DNA of 38,641 bases, taken from NCBI GenBank assembly GCA_019311115.1, contig JAFDDB010000027.1:1-38641 (forward strand), in the 5' to 3' direction. The position numbers and the translations under genes are program-made. Positions 15,125 through 23,054 of this stretch are shown in pieces; the first letter of the stretch is position 1, and the number at the start of each line of letters is the position of its first letter. This stretch comes from Deltaproteobacteria bacterium. GTDB taxonomy: Bacteria > Myxococcota_A > UBA9160 > SZUA-336. Under the pieces are notes generated by a model. It was not told where the DNA came from. It made no database searches and was given only the letters and a program-made list of their open reading frames with translations.

Positions 15125-18079
15125 TTATTGGCGCGACCGTGGCGTCAGGTCGAACTCCAGGCGCTTCCCGTCGCGCTCTACCGCGATGCGCACGGTCTCG
15201 CCGACCTTCAGCGCCTCGATCGCGTACGTGTAGTCGTAGATGTTCTCGACGCGGCGCCCCGCCAGCTCGACGATCACGTCGCCACCGCGGACGCCGGCCT
15301 CGTCGGCGGGCCCGCCCTTCATCACGCCCGACAGCGGCAGGCCCGACGCCTGGCGAGGCGCGTAGTCCGGGATCGTGCCGAGCCAGGCGCGCAGGAACGC
15401 GCGCGCGCCGCCGGAGCCCTCGGGGCGCTCGGTCGCCAGGTACTCGGGCAACTCGTCGCTCGACGCGAGCGAGTCGGCGAGGCCCCGCACCAGGCGGGCG
15501 ACCTCGCGCATGCCCTCGTAGTCCAGACGATCCGCGGTGTCGCGCGGCGTGTGGTACTCGGCGTGCGCGCCGGTAAAGGCGGTGAGCGAGGGCACTCCCT
15601 TCAGGTAGAACGAGGTCGCGTCGCTCGGAACGTAGCTGTCGTCCTGCAACTCGAGCCGCAGGCCGACCGGCACGTTGCGCCGCTCGATCTCGCGCTTCCA
15701 CACCGGGCTCGAGCCCACGCCGAAGAGCACGAGGCTCTTGCGCAGCCGGCCGACCATGTCGAGGTTCAGGTAGGCCGAGATCGCGCGGTCGCCGGGGTCG
15801 CTATGGAAGTCCGGCGCCGGAAGGGCCTTGACGAAGTGGGCGGACCCGATCAGGCCGGACTCCTCGCCGGACCAGGCGGCGAACACCACGTCGCGGCGTG
15901 GCGGGTCGGCCGCCATTGCGCCCGCGATCTCGAGCAACGCCGCCACGCCCGAGGCGTTGTCGTCCGCGCCGCGGTGGATCTGGCCGCGCTCGTCGTCGCG
16001 CGCCAGCGAGCCGCCCGTCTCGCCGCGGCCCAGGTGGTCGAGGTGCGCCCCGACGACGACGGGCGCGAGCGAGTCGGGACCCGTTCCCGGCAGTCTCGCG
16101 AGCACGTTGCGGCCGGCCTCCATCTCCGCGACCAGGTCGATAACGGCCGAGACGCGCGCGCCCGGAATCTCGAAGCCGGCCACCGCGTCGCCGCCGTCGA
16201 GCGCCTGCTGGAGCGCGTCCAGGTCGCCGTGGGGTGCGAGCATCCGGTCCGCGATCTCGGGCCGGATCGACGCCGCGAAGAGGCTCGTGCCGGACCGCGA
16301 GACGTCGCCGACCAGCGACACCAGCGGATCGCGAACCTGGCTGCGCGGGCCGGTGACGACGAGCAGGCCCATCGCTCCGCGGTCCCGCGCGACGGTCGAC
16401 TTGTACCGGAGCCCCGCGTAGCGAACCAGGTCCTGGCGTCGCTCGGGCGGCAGGTCCTCGGGCAGGAAGCGGAAGACCAGCACCCACTTGCCTTCGACAT
16501 CGAGGTCCGCGTACGAGTCGTAGGCGGGGCTCGCCTCGGACTCGGGCGCGACGATCCCGTAGCCCGCGAACACCACCGCCGCCTCGGGCGCCTCGCCGCT
16601 GCGCGAGAACGCGAGCGGACGCCAGTCGCGGTCGACCTCGAGGGCCGGCCCCGAACCGTCGTCCGTGCGCAGCGCGTTGCCCTCCCCCAGCGACCCGCCG
16701 GCCACGTAGTCGAACTGCTCGAACCAGGTCCCGTCGTCGCCGGCGGGCTCGAGACCGAGGACCGCGAACACGCTGGCCACGTACGCGGTGGCTCGAGCCT
16801 CTCCGGGCGAGCCCGTCGCGCGTCCCTCCATCTCGTCCGAGGTCAGCACGTCCACGTGGTACCGGAGCTCGCGGACGCCGATCGAAGGATCCGGCGGCAG
16901 CAGCGGCGGCACCGCAGCCCCTTCCACAGAAGGGGCCGGGGACCCGGACAGACCGAGCGCGCCGAGCGCCGCGGCGTGGTCCCAGTCGGCCCGGAAGATC
17001 TGCGACTTGCCGTCGGGCGTGCGGCCGCTGGTCCACGCGAGCGTGCGGCCATCGGGCGCGAAGACGGGAAGCCCGTCGAAGCCCTCGCTGTCGGTCACGC
17101 GCAAGGGCTCGCGCGCGCCCTCCACGTCGACCAGGTACAGCTCGAAGTTCCCGAACCCGTGCAGGTTGGTCGTGAACACCAGGTACCGGCCAGACGGGTG
17201 GTAGAACGGCGCCCAGCTCATGGCCCCGAGCCGGGTGAGCTGCCGCACGTCGCCACCGTCGAGCGCCATGCTGTAGATCTCGGCGGTCGCCCCGTCCTCC
17301 GAGAAGCGCCGCCACACGATGCGCGACCCGTCCGGACTGAAGAAGGGACCACCGTCGTAGCCCGGGGTCCGCGTCAGGCGCTGCACGCTGCCGTCGGCGT
17401 CCATCCGGTACAGGTCCACGAAGTAGGAGGGGTCGCGTTCCAAGCGCTCGCGCTCGGCCTGCGAGAGGTCGCGTGCGAAGGCGTCGCGGTTAGAGGCGAA
17501 GACGATCGTGTCGCCGTCGGGCGACCACGAGGCCTCGGCGTCGTAGCCACGCGCGCGGGTCAGGCGCCGCAGGGCGCCCCCCGGCCGCTCGATCGAGTAC
17601 AGCTCGTAGCGATCGTCGTAGTCCCAGCTGTAGCGGCGCTCGCGCCCCTCCGCGCGCTCCGCCAACTCTTCCGCCTGCTTCTTGCGGGCGTCCGGATCGT
17701 CGTGAGTCGAAGCGAAGAGCACGCGGTCGCCCGTGGGGTGGACCCACGCGCACGTCGTCTTGCCGTGGCCCGGTGAGAGCCGCTCGACATCGCCCGTACT
17801 CAGGTCCATCCAGTAGATCTGGTAGAAGGGGTTGTCCGGCTCGCGTTCGCTCTGGAACACCAGAGCCGAGCCGTCGCGGTCGAAGTACCCCTCGCCCGAG
17901 CGCGCGCCCTCGAAGGTGAGCTGACGCGCCGGCCCCAGCACGCGGGCCGGCGGCTCCGGGGCGCCGCGGTCGCCCCGCAAGGGCGAAGTGCAGCCGGCGA
18001 CCAGGCCGGATGCGAGCAGCGCGGCGAGCACGGACACCCGTGTCCGTCCGCTCCAGCGCCTGTACCCGTAGGTGTGCAT
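15125..18079 (-). CDS. Lipoprotein with TolB-like beta-propeller, M28 peptidase and PDZ domains
   Basis: About 984 residues. A lipoprotein signal peptide ends in LVAGC (Cys about 30). Residues about 60-400 hold WD40/PD40-type repeats (ASWSPDGDTIVFASN, PFFSPDGSRIVW, PVFAPDGRTLAW). The M28 zinc aminopeptidase domain follows, with its ligand set HLDHLG (about 680), RGADDNASG (about 705), GEESG (about 739), NLDMVG (about 773) and YHTP (about 843), plus an inserted PA-like domain before and within it. A PDZ domain (about 905-984; GGPADEAGVRGGDVI) ends the chain. It should act on peptides at the cell envelope. Start uncertain: ATG 18079, 18091 or 18127 are in frame, none with a good ribosome-binding site; 18079 gives the most normal signal peptide. 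Confidence 0.88.
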   Translation of the reverse strand: MHTYGYRRWSGRTRVSVLAALLASGLVAGCTSPLRGDRGAPEPPARVLGPARQLTFEGARSGEGYFDRDGSALVFQSEREPDNPFYQIYWMDLSTGDVERLSPGHGKTTCAWVHPTGDRVLFASTHDDPDARKKQAEELAERAEGRERRYSWDYDDRYELYSIERPGGALRRLTRARGYDAEASWSPDGDTIVFASNRDAFARDLSQAERERLERDPSYFVDLYRMDADGSVQRLTRTPGYDGGPFFSPDGSRIVWRRFSEDGATAEIYSMALDGGDVRQLTRLGAMSWAPFYHPSGRYLVFTTNLHGFGNFELYLVDVEGAREPLRVTDSEGFDGLPVFAPDGRTLAWTSGRTPDGKSQIFRADWDHAAALGALGLSGSPAPSVEGAAVPPLLPPDPSIGVRELRYHVDVLTSDEMEGRATGSPGEARATAYVASVFAVLGLEPAGDDGTWFEQFDYVAGGSLGEGNALRTDDGSGPALEVDRDWRPLAFSRSGEAPEAAVVFAGYGIVAPESEASPAYDSYADLDVEGKWVLVFRFLPEDLPPERRQDLVRYAGLRYKSTVARDRGAMGLLVVTGPRSQVRDPLVSLVGDVSRSGTSLFAASIRPEIADRMLAPHGDLDALQQALDGGDAVAGFEIPGARVSAVIDLVAEMEAGRNVLARLPGTGPDSLAPVVVGAHLDHLGRGETGGSLARDDERGQIHRGADDNASGVAALLEIAGAMAADPPRRDVVFAAWSGEESGLIGSAHFVKALPAPDFHSDPGDRAISAYLNLDMVGRLRKSLVLFGVGSSPVWKREIERRNVPVGLRLELQDDSYVPSDATSFYLKGVPSLTAFTGAHAEYHTPRDTADRLDYEGMREVARLVRGLADSLASSDELPEYLATERPEGSGGARAFLRAWLGTIPDYAPRQASGLPLSGVMKGGPADEAGVRGGDVIVELAGRRVENIYDYTYAIEALKVGETVRIAVERDGKRLEFDLTPRSRQ

Positions 18080-18157
18080 GGGGTTCGACATGATGCGAAC
18101 CCAGTTGATAAGGTTTCCGCCTCGCATGCAGCAACCAGGCCGGGGGGAGGGCCCTTC

Positions 18158-19033
18158 TTGACTGTCCGAGATAGGCTGGGTGAGGGAGATCCGACCGGCG
18201 CCCGCCCTGCGACCCCATCCGGCCCCGGCACACCTGCCACGATCCTCGACGAGGAGCCCGCGCACGTCGACGCGCTCGGCCTGCGCCTCGCCTACGGCGC
18301 GAACAAGGTCTTCGACGGCCTCTCGTGCCGGTTCGCCCAGGGGGCCATCAGCTGCATCATCGGAGCCAGCGGCTCGGGAAAGAGCACGCTCCTCAAGCTG
18401 ATCGCCTGCCTCATCAAGCCCGACTTCGGGGACATCTGGGTCGGCGACCAGGAGATCACCTGCATGCCCGAGTCCCAGGCGATGGTGTTCCGCCGCCGCA
18501 TCGGCATGCTGTTCCAGGCCGGCGCGCTGCTCGACTCGATGACGGTCTTCGAGAACGTCGCCCTGCCGCTCCGCGAGAAGACCCGGCTCACCGAGAAGGA
18601 AATCGAGGAAGAGGTGCACCTGCAGTTCGAGGCGGTGGGCCTCGACAAGGTCGACAAGCTGCTGCCGGGCGAACTCTCCGGCGGCATGCGCAAGCGCGTG
18701 GCGCTGGCGCGGGCGATGATCACGCGGCCCGAGATCCTGCTGGTCGACGAGCCGTTCTCCGGACTCGACCCGATCGCGGTACGCGTGGTCGAAGCCCTGC
18801 TGCTCGACCTTCGCGAGCGGACCGGCGTGACGATGATCCTGGTGAACCACGACATTCCCTCGACCATGCGCATCGCCGACCAGATCGTGTTCATCGTGGG
18901 CCGCCGCACCCTGTCGGGGTCCGTCGAGGAGATGCAGCAGAGCGAAGACCGCAGGGTCCGCGCGTTCATCGACGCGGCCAGCCCCGGCGAGATCGATCCG
19001 AGCGTCTGGCAGGGACAGGAGAGCGAGCTTTGA
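18158..19033 (+). CDS. mlaF: Mla phospholipid transport ATP-binding protein MlaF
   Basis: 291 residues. A single ABC ATPase domain with Walker A GASGSGKST, signature LSGGMRKR and Walker B EILLVDEPFSGLDP, plus the FQAGALLDSMTVFENV segment typical of MlaF/Ttg2A/Mkl proteins. It powers the MlaE permease of the MCE-type phospholipid transporter at the inner membrane. The TTG start at 18158 is chosen because GGGGGAGG (ending at 18150) sits seven bases upstream, and no ATG in this frame precedes the conserved region. About 40 poorly conserved residues precede the ABC domain. First gene of a six-gene unit. Confidence 0.92.
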   Translation: MTVRDRLGEGDPTGARPATPSGPGTPATILDEEPAHVDALGLRLAYGANKVFDGLSCRFAQGAISCIIGASGSGKSTLLKLIACLIKPDFGDIWVGDQEITCMPESQAMVFRRRIGMLFQAGALLDSMTVFENVALPLREKTRLTEKEIEEEVHLQFEAVGLDKVDKLLPGELSGGMRKRVALARAMITRPEILLVDEPFSGLDPIAVRVVEALLLDLRERTGVTMILVNHDIPSTMRIADQIVFIVGRRTLSGSVEEMQQSEDRRVRAFIDAASPGEIDPSVWQGQESEL

Positions 19034-19800
19034 ACCCCGTCATCGGCCTGGGCGCATGGACGGTCAAGGTGATCGGCGCGTTCGGCCGCATGACGAGCTT
19101 CGCCGTGCAGACCGCGGTGGCGTCGATGCGGCCCTTCCGGGGTCGCCGGCTGGTCGAGGAGCTGTACCGGATCGGCGTTCGCTCGCTGGTGATCATCCTG
19201 CTCTCGGGATTCGTGGTGGGGGGAGTCCTCGGACTCCAGGGCTACACGAGCCTGGCGCGCTTCGGCGCCGAGGACCTGCTGGGGAGCGGCGTCGCCCTGA
19301 TACTGATCCGCGAGCTGGGTCCCGTGGTCACGTCGCTGCTCGTGACCGGACGCGCCGGCTCGTCGATCGCCGCGGGCATCGCCTCGATGAACGCGACCGA
19401 GCAGCTCGACGGCCTGCGCATGATGTCGGTGAACCCGCTCGGGTTCGTGGTGGCGCCGAACGCCCTGGCCATGATCCTGGCGATGCCGCTGCTCTCCGCG
19501 CTCTTCATCCTGAGCGGACTGCTCGGCGGCTACACCGTGGGATCACAGCTGCTCGGCGTCGACCCCGGTCGCTACCTGACGGGCATCGAGACGGTCACGA
19601 CGTTCGAGGACGACGTCGCCGGGAGTCTGCTGAAGGCGCTGATCTTCGGCGTGCTGGTCGCCCTGATCTCGACCTACCACGGCTACACTGCGAGCCGGAA
19701 CGCACAGGGCGTGAGCGACGCGACGACGAACACCGTGGTGATCGGCTCGGTCACCACGTTGGTTGTAAACTACTTCTTCACCGCCCTATGGAGTTCATGA
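19030..19800 (+). CDS. mlaE: Mla transport permease MlaE
   Basis: 256 residues with five or six hydrophobic segments. It carries the MlaE-family signatures RELGPVVTSLLVTGRAGSSI and GSMNATEQLD-like IASMNATEQLDGLRMMSVNP. The permease forms the membrane core that moves phospholipid between the ATPase and the MlaD ring. The TTG start at 19030 overlaps the mlaF TGA (TTGA), so the two subunits are translationally coupled. Confidence 0.93.
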   Translation: MNPVIGLGAWTVKVIGAFGRMTSFAVQTAVASMRPFRGRRLVEELYRIGVRSLVIILLSGFVVGGVLGLQGYTSLARFGAEDLLGSGVALILIRELGPVVTSLLVTGRAGSSIAAGIASMNATEQLDGLRMMSVNPLGFVVAPNALAMILAMPLLSALFILSGLLGGYTVGSQLLGVDPGRYLTGIETVTTFEDDVAGSLLKALIFGVLVALISTYHGYTASRNAQGVSDATTNTVVIGSVTTLVVNYFFTALWSS

Positions 19801-19804
19801 GCAG

Positions 19805-20263
19805 ATGACCAACACGACCATCCGCGACCTGGTGGTGGGGCTCTTCGTCGCCGTCGGCATGGTGGCGATCGCGTACATGTCCTTCTCGCTCGGGGGGCTG
19901 TCGTACGCGGGGCCCGGGGGCCTCCAGATCTTCGCGACCTTCAACGAGATCGGCGGCCTCAACAAGCGCGCACCGGTCGTGATCGGCGGCGTCAAGGTCG
20001 GCCAGGTCACGCGCATCGCGCTCGACGACGAGTACTACGCGCGGATCGAGATGGACCTGGACGCCCGGCTGAACCTGCCGGACGACAGCTCGGCGGCCAT
20101 CCTGACGCGGGGGCTGCTCGGCAACCAGTTCATCAGCATCGAGCCGGGCGCCTCCGAGGACCTGCTGGAGCCGGGCGCCGAGATCTCACTGACTGAGGAC
20201 GCCGTCATCATGGAGCGGCTGATCGGGCGCGTCATCAGCAACCTGGGCGGGGACGGCTCTTGA
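19805..20263 (+). CDS. mlaD: MCE-domain protein MlaD
   Basis: 152 residues. One N-terminal membrane helix (LVVGLFVAVGMVAIAYMSFS) anchors a single MCE domain (about 40-125: FNEIGGLNKRAPVVIGGVKVG and LTRGLLGNQFISIEPG). MlaD forms a hexameric ring in the periplasm that channels phospholipid. Similar in size to E. coli MlaD (183 aa) but with a shorter C-terminal tail. Four bases separate it from mlaE. Confidence 0.93.
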   Translation: MTNTTIRDLVVGLFVAVGMVAIAYMSFSLGGLSYAGPGGLQIFATFNEIGGLNKRAPVVIGGVKVGQVTRIALDDEYYARIEMDLDARLNLPDDSSAAILTRGLLGNQFISIEPGASEDLLEPGAEISLTEDAVIMERLIGRVISNLGGDGS

Positions 20264-21003
20264 TGCGAGGCCGCACCGCGCAACGACTGGCCGTACTGGC
20301 GGCCGTCGCAGCGCTTGCCGCCTGCTCGACGACCCGGCCCGCGGTGACCACTGAACACGATCCCTGGGAGCCGACGAACCGGATCACGTTCCGCTTCAAC
20401 GACATCCTGGACGAGACCTTCTTCGAGCCGATCGCGGTGGGGTGGGACTCGCTGACCTGGGAGTACCTGCGCCTGTCGATCGACAAGGCGATGCTCAACC
20501 TGCGCTTTCCCGTGCGCCTCGTCGGCAACCTGACCCAGGGCGAACTTCGCGCCACGGGAACGGAGACGTCCCGCTTCGTGATCAACAGCACGGTGGGCGT
20601 GCTCGGGTTCTTCGATCCGGCCGGTCACTGGGGAATCGAGCCCCGCGACGCCGACTTCGGGCAGTCGCTCGGGATCTGGGGCATCCCCGCGGGACCCTAC
20701 CTGGTCCTGCCCGTCTTCGGGCCCTCGAACCCGCGCGACGCGTTCGGCTTCGCCGTGGACACCGTGCTCTCCGCCGGGCCCTCGCTCGTTTCACCGGTCG
20801 CTGGCCTGGTCATTACCGGGGTGAATTTCGTCAACACCCGCGCCCTCTTACTGGCTGCCGTGCGCGACGCGAAGCACATTTCACTGGACTACTACGTATT
20901 CATGCGCAACGCGTTCGTCCAGCGGCGGAACCGGCAGATCATCGGGGAGATCCCCGAGGAAGAGATCGACGATGACTTCTACGACATCGAAGACGACGAG
21001 TAG
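20263..21003 (+). CDS. mlaA: Outer-membrane lipoprotein MlaA (VacJ)
   Basis: 246 residues. A short lipoprotein signal ends in LAACS, followed by the VacJ/MlaA signature DPWEPTNRITFRFND and the conserved core GFFDPAGHWGIEPRDADFGQ and WGIPAGPYLVLPVFGPSNPRDA. MlaA forms a ring in the inner leaflet of the outer membrane that removes mislocalised phospholipids and hands them to MlaC. The C-terminus is strongly acidic (EEEIDDDFYDIEDDE). The ATG overlaps the mlaD stop as TGATG; a TTG one codon earlier (20260) would also overlap it. In E. coli mlaA is unlinked from the other mla genes; here it lies inside the operon. Confidence 0.93.
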   Translation: MRGRTAQRLAVLAAVAALAACSTTRPAVTTEHDPWEPTNRITFRFNDILDETFFEPIAVGWDSLTWEYLRLSIDKAMLNLRFPVRLVGNLTQGELRATGTETSRFVINSTVGVLGFFDPAGHWGIEPRDADFGQSLGIWGIPAGPYLVLPVFGPSNPRDAFGFAVDTVLSAGPSLVSPVAGLVITGVNFVNTRALLLAAVRDAKHISLDYYVFMRNAFVQRRNRQIIGEIPEEEIDDDFYDIEDDE

Positions 21004-21610
21004 GCCGCCCTCGATCGCGGCGATCGCGCTGGGGCTGGGACTTGCCGCCGTACTGCTGGCCGGCGAGACACGCGCCGAGGACGCCCGCGCCGTGGTGCAG
21101 AGAGGGGCGGACGACGTGCTCGTCATCCTGCGCGACGACTCGCTGTCGCTCGACCAGAAGCGCGAGAAGATCGAGGACATCGCCTACGACACCTTCGACT
21201 TCGAGCGCATGTCGAAGCTGGCGCTCGCACGCAGCTACAAGAAGCTCGACGCGGACCAGCGCGTGCAGTTCAAGGAGGAGTTCAAGCGGCACCTGGCGCT
21301 CACCTACGGGCGCAGCCTCGAGACGTACTCGGACGAGGGCATCGCGATCGGCAACACGCGCGAGCACAAGAACGGCGACGTCACCGTGCTCGGCAAGGTC
21401 GTCGGCGGCAAGCACGACGGCGCCACGATCGACTGGCGCATGCGCACCCGCGACGACACGTGGAAGGTGATCGACGTGATCATCGAGGGCGTCAGCCTGA
21501 TCGCGAACTTCCGCTCGCAGGTGCAGGAGATCGTCAAGAGCAGGGGACCGGCTGCTCTGATCATGCAGCTCCGGGACAAGAACGACGCCGAGGAGCTGAA
21601 GGACCCCTAG
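20972..21610 (+). CDS. mlaC: Periplasmic phospholipid-binding protein MlaC
   Basis: 212 residues. A Sec signal peptide (hydrophobic SIAAIALGLGLAAVLLAG, likely cleaved after TRA) precedes the MlaC/Ttg2D domain, recognisable by FDFERMSKLAL, EFKRHLALTYGRSLETY and the DTWKVIDVIIEGVSLIANFRSQ segment. MlaC shuttles phospholipid across the periplasm between MlaA and MlaFED. The start overlaps the last 32 bases of mlaA, within its acidic tail, pointing to coupled expression. No MlaB (STAS) gene follows. Confidence 0.93.
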   Translation: MTSTTSKTTSRPPSIAAIALGLGLAAVLLAGETRAEDARAVVQRGADDVLVILRDDSLSLDQKREKIEDIAYDTFDFERMSKLALARSYKKLDADQRVQFKEEFKRHLALTYGRSLETYSDEGIAIGNTREHKNGDVTVLGKVVGGKHDGATIDWRMRTRDDTWKVIDVIIEGVSLIANFRSQVQEIVKSRGPAALIMQLRDKNDAEELKDP

Positions 21611-21614
21611 GTGG

Positions 21615-21620
21615 TAGACT
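21615..21620 (+). promoter_or_regulatory. Candidate minus-10 element (leaderless start of the gene at 21628)
   Basis: TAGACT lies seven bases before the ATG at 21628, in the 17-base gap after mlaC. A start of transcription at or next to the ATG would give a leaderless mRNA. No minus-35 element is evident and the gene could equally be read through from mlaC. Confidence 0.3.
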
Positions 21621-21627
21621 GCGCGGA

Positions 21628-22104
21628 ATGAGCGAGACGCCGAGCGCGAACGGTCCGGACGCGTCCATCAGCGACCCGCAGACGCTGCGCAAGATCCTCA
21701 TCCAGGCGGCCGAAGTGGCGAGCGAACGCGATCCGGAGGAGATCGCGCGCGACGCGCGCGCCCGGGCCGAGACCGACGCGTGCCCCGAGGCCGGTCGCCT
21801 GGCGGCCGTCCTCGTCGATCCCGACTGGATCACGCCCCCGTCCGCGCGCCGCCGCATCGCAGCGGCGCTCACCTACTTCGGCGATCCCGAGTCGGTGCCC
21901 GAGGCGGCGCGTTCCGTGCCCGGACCCGACCTGGTCCGGCACGTCAGCGCGGACCAGGAGCCCGAGCTTGCCGCCTGGGAGGCATTCTGCGGCTACCGTG
22001 ACCGCATCGACCGGCGCGGCTACAAGGCAGAGGGTCGAGCGCGAAGGCTGTACGCGCGCCGGCAGCGGCTACGCGCGCGGCTCCAGAGCCGGAGTCCCGC
22101 CTAG
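21628..22104 (+). CDS. Protein of unknown function at the end of the mla operon
   Basis: 158 residues, soluble, with no signal peptide. The N-terminal half is acidic and helical (ILIQAAEVASERDPEEIARD). The middle has AAALTYFGDPESVPEAA, which faintly recalls the DUF1232/YkvA core (AALxYFxxPxDxIPD), but the conserved aspartates are not kept, so I do not assign it. The C-terminus is very basic (about 12 Arg in the last 40 residues). Seventeen bases downstream of mlaC on the same strand; its stop shares CTAG with nudC. No ribosome-binding site is visible. The gene is supported by position and spacing more than by homology. Confidence 0.6.
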   Translation: MSETPSANGPDASISDPQTLRKILIQAAEVASERDPEEIARDARARAETDACPEAGRLAAVLVDPDWITPPSARRRIAAALTYFGDPESVPEAARSVPGPDLVRHVSADQEPELAAWEAFCGYRDRIDRRGYKAEGRARRLYARRQRLRARLQSRSPA

Positions 22105-23015
22105 TCCCGGGTCCAGCCGCGCAGCAGGTAGTGGGCGATCGACATGGCGGGCGGCACGAAGAAGCCCTCCACCGACCCCGGACTGTGGATCGTCTGGGTC
22201 ACCTGCTCGCGCGAGAACCACTGCGCGTCCTGCAATTCCTTGTGGTCCACCACGATCTCGGCGCTCGTCGCCTCGGCGGTGCAGCCGATCATGAGCGAGG
22301 AGGGGAACGGCCACGGCTGCGAGGCCTGGTAGTGCACCGCGCCCACGGCGATGCCCGCTTCCTCGAGCGTCTCGCGCCGCACGGCCTCTTCGATCGTCTC
22401 GCCGATCTCGATGAAGCCGGCTAGCGCCGAGAACATCCCGTCGGGCCAGCCGCGCTGCCGGCCGAGCAGGCAGTCGTCGCCGCGGATCACGACCATGATC
22501 ACCACGGGATTCACTCGCGGGAAGTGCTCGGTCTGGCAGTCGATGCAGAGCCGCACGGCGCCACCCTGCACCGGACGCGTTCCTTCCCCGCAGTTCGCAC
22601 AGAAGGTGTGGTGGGCGTGCCAGTCGAGCAGCGCGCGAGCCTGCGCGATGATCGACGCTTCCTCGGCGGGGAGCCGCGCGGCGAGCGCCCGCACGTCGGC
22701 GAACTCCGCCGAGCCCTCGACGCCGAGCGCGTCGAGCGGCTTCTCGGTGTCCGACACGTCCACGGCGAAGTGCGCGACGCCATCGCGCAGCCCGAGCAGT
22801 ACCGGGCCCGTCGCGTCCCGCTCCAGCTCCCGCACAGCGCTCGTCGCCCAGGCGAGTCCGCCGGGATTCGCGGTCTTGACCAGCGCCTCCAGGTCGTTCA
22901 GCACCAGGAAGCGGCTGGCGGGATCCGCCAGGCGCGCGTCGATCCACTCGGGGTCGGTCCGCAGCTCGCTGGCGCGGTCGAGGGGGTTTCCGCTGAAGAC
23001 GGGCGCATCGGGCAT
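22101..23015 (-). CDS. nudC: NADH pyrophosphatase / NAD-decapping Nudix hydrolase NudC
   Basis: 304 residues with the full NudC layout: an N-terminal domain, a zinc ribbon (C139, C142, C157, C160 in FCANC and LCIDC), a complete Nudix box starting GFIEIGETIEEAVRRET (about 200-222), and the NudC-specific SQPWPFP motif (232-238). The enzyme splits NAD(H) into NMN(H) and AMP and removes NAD caps from RNA 5' ends. ATG 23015 is preceded by TACCGT seven bases away and TTGAAG a further 17 bases upstream, suggesting a leaderless or nearly leaderless transcript; no ribosome-binding site is visible. Confidence 0.94.
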   Translation of the reverse strand: MPDAPVFSGNPLDRASELRTDPEWIDARLADPASRFLVLNDLEALVKTANPGGLAWATSAVRELERDATGPVLLGLRDGVAHFAVDVSDTEKPLDALGVEGSAEFADVRALAARLPAEEASIIAQARALLDWHAHHTFCANCGEGTRPVQGGAVRLCIDCQTEHFPRVNPVVIMVVIRGDDCLLGRQRGWPDGMFSALAGFIEIGETIEEAVRRETLEEAGIAVGAVHYQASQPWPFPSSLMIGCTAEATSAEIVVDHKELQDAQWFSREQVTQTIHSPGSVEGFFVPPAMSIAHYLLRGWTRD

Positions 23016-23022
23016 GCGCGCC

Positions 23023-23051
23023 ACGGTATGATGCGGGCGGGGGGACTTCAA
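23023..23051 (-). promoter_or_regulatory. nudC promoter, overlapping a divergent promoter
   Basis: Read on the minus strand, TTGAAG (23051-23046), a 17-base spacer and TACCGT (23028-23023) form a housekeeping-type promoter ending seven bases before the nudC ATG. On the plus strand TATGAT (23027-23032) is a minus-10 candidate for the phosphatase gene at 23055. The two minus-10 elements share the TA step at 23027-23028. Confidence 0.5.
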
Positions 23052-23054
23052 GCG

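Noticed and set aside
15106-15130. Hairpin between bfr and the peptidase gene as terminator
   Set aside because: The GCCCGCGGGC palindrome leaves no loop, and the flanking pairing is weak.
14972-17776. A 934-codon open frame on the plus strand
   Set aside because: It is antisense to the M28 peptidase lipoprotein, whose domains and catalytic motifs are unambiguous; the translation has no recognisable domain.
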